Origin: Gyrodactylus bullatarudis
Taxonomy: Eukaryota > Platyhelminthes > Monogenea > Gyrodactylidea > Gyrodactylidae
Assembly (NCBI GenBank): GCA_012064415.1
Contig: SSNU01000310.1
Location: 558,001 to 622,000 of the forward strand
Reading direction: 5' to 3'
Length of the DNA stretch: 64,000 bases
Positions 53,886-64,000 of this stretch are shown in pieces (position 1 is the stretch's first letter; every line of letters begins with the position of its first letter). Made by a program: the position numbers and the translations under genes. The notes below the pieces were generated by a model. It made no database searches. It saw only the letters and a list, made by a program, of their open reading frames with translations, and had not been told where the DNA came from.

Positions 53886-55387
53886 ATGTCAACAATTAAC
53901 AGAAGTAAAACATTAAGAGACTTTGGGGATTATTTGAGACAGAAATCTGAACACGAACGAGGTGTATACTTCTATTCAAGTGCTATTGATAAGGATATCC
54001 CGTCGTATAGAAGCTTTTTAAATAGATCAAAATGTTTTCTTGCTCTTGGAAAGCCAAACGAAGCTTTACGAGATATTCAAGAAGCGATCAGCATTAATGA
54101 TCACTTTTATGAGAGCTATTTTATATTAGGTGAAATTTATTATTTTAGTGGGGAATTTGAACTTGCAATTAAGGCTTATACTAAAGGCTCAAATCTTAAG
54201 CCAGCCTTTCCTGGTTTTAAAACTGGAATTCAAAAGGCTAGAAAGTCCATAGAAGAATTCCTTCTCACGAATGAAGATATTGGATCAGCTCTTAGTAGAA
54301 CGCAACTTTTAGATTCAAAAACGTTAGACGAAATCGAATCAGAGGAAATCAATCTTCCAGAAGTTATCCAACAGAAATTGTTAGGTCATAATTATTTCTC
54401 TAAACAGAAATTCAAGAGAATAAGCAAAGAGTTCAGTTCTTCTCGTGAAGATGGTATTCATGATATTGCTCTTGGGGGTAAAAAATATCTCGAATCAAGG
54501 ATACGGTTTTGGAAGCAGCATCAACCTGTTACGAATTTTCTTAAATTCGATTTTCTTAAACACCTTAATGAACAAAAAGAAAGAGAATATCTTAAAAAGA
54601 TGAGAGAAAAAATTTCTATAGAGACAAGGAAAGCTTCCAAGAGTATGTAATGCGTTATTGGTAAAGTTCAAAATTTTAGATTTTGAGAAACAAAATTATT
54701 TCGCTTGCATCAAGATATGCTCGCAAATTTTGAGCCGAATTAAACTGAACGAGTTTATGTCTAAGGATTCCCAGATACAAAGGTATCTAGCTGAAGTTTT
54801 TGAGATCTATGCCGGATCAAAATGTGAATTGGGAAATTATGAGACAGCTCTAACCTCTTATCACTCAGAGAAAGCTATCGGAGTTGACCTTAAAGATGGG
54901 AAAATTATCGACAAATCAATTGAGGGGCTGGCACGAACATATGCTAAAATGTGCAACTACACCAATTCGATCGAATTGTAAGTTTTCTCTCGATTTGTTT
55001 TCATCTTCTGTATATAAATTTATGCGTCCTTTATGATCTGGATTGATGAAAAATGTAACAAATCGAAACAAATCACATATTCTGATAGCTTCTTTATCTC
55101 CATCAAGGTTCAAACTACGTCTCAGGTCTGATGAAAAGGACCCCTTGGTAATTTCCTGGGTCCAACATGAACTCTCCCAGTGCTACATCAACAATCAAGA
55201 GTTTAGTAATGCCCTAGAAGCAGCAGAGATTTCGTTCAAAATGGCCAAGGAATCTAACGACTCGGAAATGATAATTAATTCTGCTCTAATACTTGGACAG
55301 GCGCTAATCAAGAATGATCTTATTGAAGAGGCTTACAAAATATTCAAGGAAGTTGAGACGATATCTATGGTATGTGTTGCAAAATAG
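53886..55387 (+). CDS. ODAD4: ODAD4/TTC25-like outer dynein arm docking TPR protein (3 exons seen)
   Basis: Exons: 53886-54642, 54680-54977 and 55108 onward. ODAD4 is a tetratricopeptide protein of the docking complex that fixes outer dynein arms to ciliary microtubules. An N-terminal TPR block (~10-115) has R-S-K-C-F-x-A-L-G-K-P-N-E-A-L-R-D and F-x-x-A-I-K-A-Y-T-K-G-S-N-L-K-P, ending F-K-T-G-I-Q-K-A. The family's central signature L-E-S-R-I-R-F-W-K-Q-H-Q-P occurs at ~200-214, and C-terminal TPRs follow (Q-H-E-L-S-Q-C-Y). Introns are 37 nt (54643-54679) and 130 nt. Exon 3 either reads through to the stop at 55387 (445 aa) or ends at a good donor (GTATGT at 55370) and continues in an exon I could not place. 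Human length is 672 aa, so the C-terminus is uncertain. A possible ATTAAA lies at 55505. Confidence 0.82.
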
Positions 55388-55663
55388 CTAAATTAGTCTA
55401 AATTTTAAGATGAAGAAATTTCAGCATAAATTGTTCCAAAAGAAGTTTCAACCTTGATCATTTTATAATGATAACTAGGACCTCAAACATATGTAGTTGT
55501 GAAAATTAAATCTTGCATTTTTAACTCATGAAAAAATGAAATTTAACCCTTTCAATACCAACTCGATAAATTTGATACGATTTCATTCAAAATTTCACAG
55601 TTCGATCTTCTTATGACTCAGATGATTATATGAAAAAATCAAAAAAATTTTCATTATCTAAAG

Positions 55664-56251
55664 CGAATTAATATGAAGATGGGAATTTAGGATTTTTACA
55701 AAATTCTTAATTTTTTCATCAAGAAACCAAATTTGATCAGGATTTTTTGGAATTTAGAACAATCTATTTTTAAGGAAAATACGGTAATTTTAAATCTTGA
55801 AGTAGCGCCAAATTCCCATTTTTTGAACTTTAAGTTGAAAATTTATGCTGATTTCAATGTGAGAGAGTTGATTTTCAAAATCAATGAAATTTCGATAATT
55901 CAAAATCTCTCGAAAATGGGGTAACTGTCAATAACTTGACGGTGCTAGTCAGCTTTCTTTTCTAATCTTGATCCTGAAAATCAATTTTTGATCCCTCTCC
56001 CACTTTCAAATCAACAAAAATTTTCAGCTCATAGTTCAAAAAAATGGAATTTTGGCGTCAAATGGGAATTTGAAAAATGACCATATTTTTCATTAGAATA
56101 ATTTTTTTCAGATTTTTTTTCTTCAAATGGTAAAAGTGGGCAACATCAGTAGGATTCCAGAAAATCTTCAACAAATTCGAATTCTTGATGAAAATATCGA
56201 GATTTCTGTAAAAATCAAAGATTCCCAACTTCATATCAATTAGCTTTAGTT
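55664..56251. mobile_element. Fold-back MITE, family A, copy 3
   Basis: The left arm has AATATGAAGATGGGAATTTA and the right arm AGATTCCCAACTTCATATCA, with matching inverted interiors (TTTTGAACTTTAAGTTGAAA and its complement). About 588 bp, non-coding, just downstream of the last visible ODAD4 exon. Confidence 0.7.
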
Positions 56252-57079
56252 AGTTTACACAATGAGTAAGAACATATAAACTTTCTGTTATATTATATAT
56301 AATACTTTCGACAAAACACCACTTTGAATTATGCATTCATGATTTTGTTCAGTTTTGACTAACAAGTAGTATGATTATCATTATTTAAAAAATTTAATTG
56401 AAGTGAATTTTTATTATCTACTGGCACAACAAATCCATGAGGAAAGAATCTTTTGTTCTTAAGAACTTAGTGAGAAGTCAATTCACGTCTTCTACCATGT
56501 GTGATTGACTGATTTGAATGGTGTGATAGTGACTAAAGAGTAATAGGACGTGCTTGAATTTCATTGGTCGAGATATTTTTGTGGCGTTAAACCCTACAAT
56601 ACAATATGTATCATACACAGTATTGAGATTGATACTACAGCCATATATTTGGTGCACCCAAGTTCGTCTTATGAATTAGCCCATGTCACTTACAGGTGGC
56701 ATACTGACAAGTCCAAAAGAGGACAAAACGCACGTATATATCAACCAAAAAGATAATAAATGTCTATACCTTTTTCAGATGAATTCCGTATAATTCAGTT
56801 TTCAATTTCGTAAAATTTCAATTGAATATTGTAAATTTTCAAATCATTTTCGTATGCATAATAAATGCATTCATTGAATAAAAATATTTGCAAATTGTTT
56901 TCGTAAAGGGTAATGAATTTCGCCAATTTACAAATGGTTTTCATAAAACTAGATAATCAATTTCGCATATTAAAATAAATTTATTTATTCTTTCAAGTCT
57001 CTAAATTCTGTTACAACTTAATAATATTTTTCAAAATGATAACAACAAAAACTTATTTTATCATTAGTTATTATTAGCT

Positions 57080-57496
57080 TTGCTCTATTTGCAAACTCTT
57101 CAAGTTTTTGTATCCAAAACGCTTGGATTGATAATCCTGAAAGCTAAAATCTGGGGTCGTTCATCAACTAATATTTTCTTAACTTCTCTTTTGTATACGC
57201 TCCATATTTTTTCTATAGGATTCAGAAAGTATGAATATGGAGCTAGGCGTAGTATTTTTACACTACACTTTGTTTATAGTTTCTTCGACAGCACTGTGAG
57301 AAGGTGCGTTATTAATTATTATCGTCATGGGAGATAGTCCTTCCTCTCTTGCTTTCTGAATTAGCTCTTCAAACGATTGTGCAAATTGTGGTTTTTTTAT
57401 GGAACCCCGTTGTAAAGAAAAATGGGCTATCTGGTTCAAGTATCTTTTCCCTGACCTTATTTTGATGCATTTTGTATAACGAATAAAATCGTACAA
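57080..57496 (-). pseudogene. Broken DDE_3-type (IS630/Tc1/mariner superfamily) transposase
   Basis: On the minus strand the first frame shows M-T-I-I-I-N-N-A-P-S-H-S, matching the block that normally holds the second catalytic Asp, here Asn. After a stop or frameshift near 57263, another frame continues with L-R-L-A-P-Y-S-Y-F-L-N-P-I-E-K-I-W-S, the conserved block with the third acidic residue. The order and spacing fit the C-terminal half of the domain. The frameshift and the D-to-N change make it inactive. Confidence 0.7.
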
Positions 57497-57654
57497 ACAA
57501 GAAACTCAATAAAGACTTAATTGAATTAAAATTATTTTGTTAAATGATAAAGAGAAATATATTAAATCAAGATAGTGATCATCAAGATGATAAGATAAAT
57601 TATAAAAAGATGAGATTTGAATGGATTTATTTATATATTTGAGCTAAAAGTGTA

Positions 57655-59034
57655 TAGTGGTCGAATTAATATGTGAGGCACTTCTAATATTTATGATTCA
57701 CGACTTATCTTACATAATATATTTTTCAAATCATGACCATTCGATTCATAGAATGATACCTAAATGAAGTTGTTACCTATCATAACTTTTCTAGTAAAGG
57801 TAAATATACTATTTTTCATTGAAATTGAAAACGAAAAAATATGTGAGGCACTTTTAATCTTCTATATTTGGTGTACTTTTCCCTGAAAAAAACCTGAGAT
57901 AACATTATGATATATAAATTTTAAAATTTTTTTCAGATTTCTCAACACATTTTTTTGAATTTTTAAAGATATTTCGTCTAACCTGTCTCTTCAAAAATTC
58001 AGAGCTCAAGACGATTAAATACTCAAATTTAAAGTCTTGAAAATAAAGGGAAATTTTTTAAAGATTCGAATGTTCTCTCACAACATATAACAAAATCAAA
58101 AATATCAAAACTAAAGAATAATTCTAAAAAAACCTAATAAAAGATTGGAAAGGACTAAAATTTCTGATTGGACATTTAAAAAGATAGCTATTCAAAAACT
58201 TGTGAACTTGAATCAAACAAAAGCCAAACAAGATTTGAGTAGAAATTAGAGAATAATTTTAAAGTTATTAAAAATTATCTAAAGTTCTCTTTTTAATGAA
58301 GTCTGAAAAATGCCCAAAACGTTCAGAATACCATATGAATATTCGATCTGAATGAATCAAAGACAAATTATGTCGGAGAGACTTTTGGGATAAAACCATA
58401 GTTTCTAATGAGGAAAAGTTTGATATGGATGAACCTGATGACTTAAGCTGCAATTGGTGCTCAGATGGGAAGGATCCCAATAAAATACTGAACTTCGAAC
58501 ATGGTGTAGCTTGAATTATGGTATGCTCAGCAATAATTTTATCAGGAACTTTACTGCTAGTTATTGTTGATGGAAAATTGTACTCAGAAAATCACCAGGA
58601 AATTTCAATTGATACCACTTAAACACTAAAAAATAGATTAATAGGAAATTTTCGTATCTCAACACGTTGAATCATACGAGAAACAGCTTCAAAATATTGA
58701 TGAACTAAAGTTTGAAAATTAAAATAATTGTTGAGAATTTTATGATTATAATCTTGAAGATTCAATTTCAAAAAAATTTTCGAAATCTTTCAGGAGAAGG
58801 AGAATTTTTATGCTAATAAAATTTGCCTCATATATTTTTTCGTTTTCAATTTCAATGAAAAATAGTATATTTACCTTTACTAGAAAAGTTATGATAGGTA
58901 ACAACTTCATCTAGGTATCATTCGATAGAGAATTTTTTCATGAATCGAATGGTCATGATTTGAAAAATATATTATGTAAGATAAGTCGTGAATCATAAAT
59001 ATTAGAAGTGCCTCACATATTAGTTCGACCACTA
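57655..59034 (+). mobile_element. Nested Tc1-like transposon with IR/DR-type ends (1380 bp)
   Basis: It is flanked by TA on both sides (57653-57654, 59035-59036). Each end has an inverted repeat of about 200 bp beginning TAGTGGTCGAA. Within each arm the motif ATATGTGAGGCACTT occurs twice, near the outer tip (57668) and near the inner end (57839); on the right, inverted copies lie near 59009 and, mutated, near 58827. That double-site layout is the IR/DR structure known from some Tc1/mariner elements. The interior at about 58370-58575 encodes a decayed Tc1 transposase piece: S-N-E-E-K-F-D-M-D-E-P-D-D, then I-M-V-C-S-A-I. Stop codons interrupt it. Confidence 0.8.
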
Positions 59035-61134
59035 TACTCTTTACGAAATTGAATATCTAGTTTCATGAAAACCATTTGTAAATTTACGAAATAGAAAAAT
59101 TCAGGTTACAAAATTGAATCGAAAAATAACACAAATATTTTACGATAGAAAGTATGTTACGAAAATGATTTGAAAATTTACGAAATTCATTACCCTTCAA
59201 TACGAAAACCATTTGCAAATATTTTTATTCAATGAATGCATTTATTATGCATACGAAAATGATTTGAAAATTTACAATATTCAGTTGAAATTTTACGAAA
59301 TTTAAAACTGAATTATACGGAATTCATCTCAAAAAGGTATAGAATTACCTAGAGCGAAATAACTGTAGTTATTAAATTTATATATATTTTTACTACTAAA
59401 CTGATTTCAGATTCTTTCTCACGCATTTGCAGTTCAAAGTAAGGAAACATCTGTTTATCAAATCATCAAATCCTCATCATTAATTCCTCTATACCAACTT
59501 ATGTTTTCCTTCAGTGGTTTTTTCATCGATCAACCAACCTAATTAGTTTTCAAGAAAACAACAACCTGACTGGTTACTAGCGGTAAAATTTTCTCTTGAA
59601 TAACTGACATTATGGGTAATTTCAATCTTATTTTTATAATTCTCAACAGCAATGTAGAGTTTTGAATGTCAATTTTTCATTAATTTCCATAAGTTTTTGT
59701 CTGTCTTGGCGAATTAGAACTTATTTTACAACAGGACATGTTTAGTAGAAAAAAATTACTTAATCCGCCTATAATATCATAACTGTTCCTGGAAAGCTTT
59801 GTTGAGCCTTTTTGCTTCTAGAGAGAAAATAAACGAGAAAAAATTGAAAATTTTGTATTTAATAAATCCTCATCTTAGAAGCATTCAGCAAGGCTTCGTG
59901 GAATGACTTGTATCTCAGAAAATCCGCTAATAATGTACAGTTGAAACCGAAACTCGATGCTTCCTCAGTCCGAAGAAATTAGAACGAAATATATCGCGAA
60001 AAATATACAAACATACCAAAATTTTACAAAGTATTCATTGGTGCATTCAGTTTTAAGGATAAAATTGAGTTTTTAAAGTTTTATTGCGAGGTTCAGAGAG
60101 GTTTTAAAAGGTTTAAAAGCATCTGAGTATATAACTAATAATTAGGATATTTTGGGAAATCTAATGTGACGGTTTCATTCTCTCAAACTGTATTAAATAA
60201 TCTTCCAAAAGTTCTCAAGTATTTTCCAACCCATCTGTGGATAAATTTAACGCTTTAAAAATATGAATACTAATTTTTTCAGATAAGTTGGTACTCTCGA
60301 GAGTTGTTCGGAGAAAACAGATTTCACCTAGCCTAGTAATCACCTTAAAATGAAGTTACCTTGGTCTGAAGAAAATTATATGAATTTAATGCATTGTAAA
60401 TTTCTTTCCTAATTCCAGAACACAGAAGAGAAATATCAACTAGAATTTATTCAACATGCAATCCAACTGACTGAGTAGATATAAGCAATCCAGATTTCAA
60501 ATATCTCTTGAGATTATTCATGAGAATGGCAATCCAGGCTTGCAAATGATGTCGCATTTTTAATAAAATCTATTTCAAATTAACCTGAATTTCTTTTCCT
60601 ATTTTCAGGGTCAGTTCATTTCTGTTTTATTGGGTTGATAAAGATTTTTAGGAATCTAGATCGTGTTATTTTTACGAAAAATATGAGAAAAATTGAGATT
60701 TTTGTAAAGACTCAAAAATTGATCTCAGTTAGCTCAAGATACTTTATCAACATCGTTTAGTGTCTAATTCAAACCTTTTCCTGGTTAAATCGAAAATTCA
60801 GGATAACAATTCAATATTTAGAATGAAAATGATTCGTTCATTTATTTTCGCCCTTTCAAGGATAGTTGTCAGTACAACCCTTAATTTGCATTATCGAATA
60901 TCTGGTTGTTAAAATGTTCATCTTCACCCAGACAAATAATGACTTGGGTAAGCTAGAAACTTACTCTTGGAAATTTTAACTCACGCTGCTTTGTCAATTT
61001 CTTAGTGAAATCTTTTCATGATGTAATAACATACTGGACTCAAAGTTCTAAAGATCATAACAAAAGAATTTTACATGATACTCCACTCATGGGTATTCAA
61101 AGATAGGCAATCAAGCCGAATGTTAGAAAAATAT

Positions 61135-61424
61135 ACTGAAACGCAAATCTTCTAAAATCCCATTTTCTCTAAAATCGTCAAAGTTTCTTCAAAATCTAAA
61201 AAAAGAAGGTATTCAAAAGGTTGAAGAAATTATTCAAAAATTTTAATTTTGTCCTTTCTCGTAGTAAGATTCATTGAAAAAATCTTGGCGCGTGTTCAAA
61301 AATTGTCATCTTCAATCGAGAACATACTCGAAAACGTATGGTTTTATAGGAAAAAATGCTTAGTTTTTGTTAATCTTCAAAAGGAGATTAAGGCTTGGAA
61401 AAGTTGAAAATTTGGCCTACTCTA
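61135..61424. mobile_element. AGAGTAGG-family repeat, copy 4 (reverse orientation, 5' part decayed)
   Basis: The conserved right part runs from about TTTTGTCCTTTCTCGTAGTA to GGCCTACTCT at 61424 and matches copy 3. The left border is approximate. Non-coding. Confidence 0.55.
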
Positions 61425-63423
61425 ATAGACAGGTTTATCAAAGTCCATCAAAGTAAAACTATAGTTAATGGGAATTGATAACACGGGTGGTGGCGTGGTC
61501 AGGAGATTTTTTTCAGACAATGCATTTCTGGTGCGAAATTTAATGCTGATTCCGAATCTTGCCTTTAAATTCAATTTCAACGTCTAGAAGCTGAGTTATA
61601 GACCCATATGCAAATATGCACAATTTTCTAGCTATTGAGTTGTAAAATGTCATTTTCATCGGATATCATTGATAACATAGCAACAAAATTAGTATCATTA
61701 AAAAGAAGAATAGATAAGGAATCGAATGGTAACCGTTTTATAGGTATTATTCAATAATTATTATTATTTATGTAATAATTAAAAATAAGGAATATTATTT
61801 ATTGAATAGGCTTGAAATTAGAAATAAAAATATCCAAAAAAAAGCCAAAAGGACTTTTTGATGCCCTAATACATGTAATTACATAAACTACAAATTTGCA
61901 GAAAACAATGCTCATGTTTTCAAAAGAATCAACTTTTTAAAAAATTCAAACTCTGATGAGTTGGCTCAAGGCATGTTAATCTTTGAGCAGAATATTTATC
62001 TTGTTTTATTCAAAAGAAAGAGTGCTATGTCAAACTAAACTATAATTATAAACTGTATAGATAATATTCATTGATAACATAAAATCTAGATTAAAAAAGT
62101 GAGAATTCTCCCAACATCTGTTGAAGAAAATTGATTCTTTGAAGTTTCCTTTTGTTAAATTATATATTGCCCAGTGGGTGTAAATGTTTCTCAAAGAAAA
62201 TACTGGTTCCTTTTATCAGAAACTGATTCTAATGCCTAATTTTTTTTAAAGAATTAAAATAATAAACTACTACACTTCTCCACCAGTTTTGGTGCTTGAG
62301 AAAGCACACACCCTGTTTTTGACTGTTGAAACAGTTTTTTCTTATTATAGTCATACTTTGAAGTAGGCCAATTATTTAGAAAAAGTATCTTTTGGAAAAT
62401 TTTTTTAAATAATAATCTTGACTGAAATCTTTTTCATATCACACACTTTTTAGCAAAACTGTTTTCTCCTTATTGAGATTTTGACATTGACCATTTTGAG
62501 AAATACTCGAATTTGTGTTTCATCGAATTTTAGGTCTTTGCTAAAAATTTTCTAATAAGTGTATCATTATAATTCTTAAAAGGTAGAAATAATCTGCAAA
62601 AATTTCTCTACTGGTTGCCTCAAACATCTGAGGTACCCCTCAAAAAAAATCAAATCTCTTTGAGGCTTGACGCAGGCCTTAAATTGGAAATAGCTTATTT
62701 TTATCAAAAGATGAATATTGCCAGTGTACATTAGACCTCGATGAAAATTTCAGATCTTGTATATATATATAATACATACTGATTAACTTTTTAGTTTTTA
62801 TTTTATATTTCTCAAATATGGCTAATTAGTAATTATTTTGTTGTTGAATGTAGTGGGAAAATATTGATCGAGAAATTTATTCCATTCTAGCTCAGATGTA
62901 AATCAAAACAAAATGAAACGTAATTCTTGAGTCTCACATGTTTTTCTATCTCTGGATAAATTAGGTAGCTAGAAGTCTAAAACTTGAAGCTGATGTGTAT
63001 TTTTCCTCTAACCAATAGGATTGTTTCTATCTGAGTAGAAAACAACTACGCTCTCTCTCTACTTCATCATTCTGTTTTCGCCCACACACTTTCTATGGGA
63101 AATAAATAATACAAGAGGGTGGATTTATAGGGAATGCAGACAGAAAGAAAAAAGGGGGGTATTATTCATATTCTTATACTCTAGTCAGACATTTTGATCA
63201 AAAATTTTCATGCAATGTAAAATATAAAGGGTGGGGATTGTTTTTCCATAGAATAATGTACTCATTTTATTTCATCAATTTTCTACTGCGTCTCAGAGAT
63301 TTCCATAGTATAATAATACATTAGAAAAGCTTTAAATTCAACGAAGACGAGAAAAAATTGATACAAAATCACTATCTTTTTCTCATAATAAAACTAATTT
63401 TTTGAAAAATTACGTTCTAACAG

Positions 63424-64000
63424 TTCCAAGTTGTGATCATGATGAGTTCAGTACAAATGTTAAATCAGGAAATTCTCATGTTGCATCGGGACATTTTTCA
63501 AAACACCTCCACGTTGGCATTCAATGGTCTATTTCAAAATACTTTCCGAGGACCCATTCCAACGCCAGATGTAAGTGTCGAATATTTGAAATTTTTCACT
63601 ATCTTGAATTCGATCATTAAATAAAATATCTCTTTAAAGGTTTTAAAAAATTTTAATACATTTTTTCGATAAATCTTCATATTTTTAAGAAACACAAATT
63701 TTTTTAAATCTCAAAATAAAGTGACCGATTAGCTGTTAATATAAAAAACTCAGAAATTAGGCTTTTTCATTTAAAAAATGCGTCAGATCGCCCACTTTTT
63801 TTTCTCAAATAACCGTAAATAATCAAAATAAATCTTTCAATCGGTAAAATTCTTGAGCTCACAAGTTGATCAACCAAATTTGTTTAAAACTCATGAAATT
63901 CCTGTATTCCATTAAGGTTCTTCTGAAATTGGCAGCTCTCAATCGAGAGAATAGCAAATGCAGTCAGATTGCCCATTCGAATTCTCCTTGTCAATCATCA
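63424..64000 (+). CDS. Two in-phase exons of an unidentified gene, cut by the window end
   Basis: Exon 63424-63570 follows a CTAACAG acceptor and ends at GAT|GTAAGT. It is 49 codons in phase 0, with M-M-S-S-V-Q-M-L-N-Q-E-I-L and a Pro-containing end P-I-P-T-P-D. The next acceptor (ATTAAG) opens 63917-64000, again phase 0 and free of stops, with L-K-L-A-A-L-N-R-E-N-S. Composition looks protein-like: Met, Gln, Asn and Ser. I do not recognise the family. It could be an internal part or the 5' part (ATG 63439 or 63442) of a gene continuing to the right. Confidence 0.45.

Larger units (their letters stand above)
56764..59342. mobile_element. DDE transposon with about 190-bp inverted ends, interrupted by a Tc1-like element
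   Basis: The outer ends begin CTATACCTTTTT and contain GATGAATTCCGTATAATTC. The right end at 59342 is the complement. The same ends bound the short element at 9184-9707. The interior carries a broken transposase on the minus strand (57080-57496) and a separate complete insertion at 57655-59034. Removing the insertion leaves an ancestral element of about 1.2 kb. Confidence 0.75.
55388..63423. other. 8-kb repeat-rich stretch without a recognised gene
   Basis: It holds a fold-back MITE (55664-56251), the nested transposon pair (56764-59342), an AGAGTAGG-family copy (61135-61424) and a solo MITE end (62277-62360). It may be partly an intron of ODAD4 or upstream sequence of the gene at 63424. The rest (59343-61134, 61425-62276, 62361-63423) shows AT-rich sequence with no supportable feature. 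Confidence 0.5.

Overview
The window is nuclear DNA from an animal, most likely an arthropod. The genome is very AT-rich, its genes are interrupted by introns, and it is crowded with small inverted-repeat transposons. The homothorax/Meis gene is of arthropod type. A sea-louse-like copepod is my best guess, but that is inference and not proven by the sequence. I see no bacterial, viral or CRISPR features.

Layout. (1) About 1362-20147, plus strand: thirteen spliceable exons of a large protein I do not recognise (at least 1378 aa), with a long ectodomain and five predicted membrane segments. (2) 20.3-21.1 kb: an orphan possible exon and a decayed mariner transposase. (3) 21329-21772, plus: CMC1, a twin-CX9C mitochondrial copper/COX assembly factor, readable only if two introns of 28 and 26 nt are removed. 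(4) 22240-22896, minus: an intronless SENP8/NEDP1-type deneddylase. (5) 22.9-28.4 kb: repeat-rich intergenic DNA. (6) 28395-47978, plus: homothorax/Meis in nine exons, 964 aa, about twice the usual length because of Asn/Ser-rich expansions. (7) 49.25-55.4 kb: a compact cluster of GRHPR (minus), SMARCE1/BAP111 (plus), BCL7 (minus) and ODAD4/TTC25 (plus), mostly with tiny introns. (8) 55.4-63.4 kb: transposons, including a Tc1-type element nested in another DDE element. (9) 63424 to the window end: two in-phase exons of an unidentified gene running out of the window.

How the genes relate. SMARCE1 and BCL7 both encode SWI/SNF (BAF) chromatin-remodelling subunits. They are convergent, with 3' ends that probably overlap. 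GRHPR/SMARCE1 and BCL7/ODAD4 are two divergent pairs with 186 and 104 bp between start codons, suggesting shared promoters. CMC1, GRHPR, SENP8 and ODAD4 serve unrelated roles: respiratory-chain assembly, glyoxylate metabolism, NEDD8 removal and ciliary dynein docking.

The clearest second-look signal is the set of extremely short introns (26, 28, 33, 37 and 41 nt) beside kilobase introns in the neighbouring homothorax gene. No wholly new biological system is evident. Exon borders were set by eye from GT/AG signals, phase continuity and remembered family similarity. No alignment or transcript data were available.
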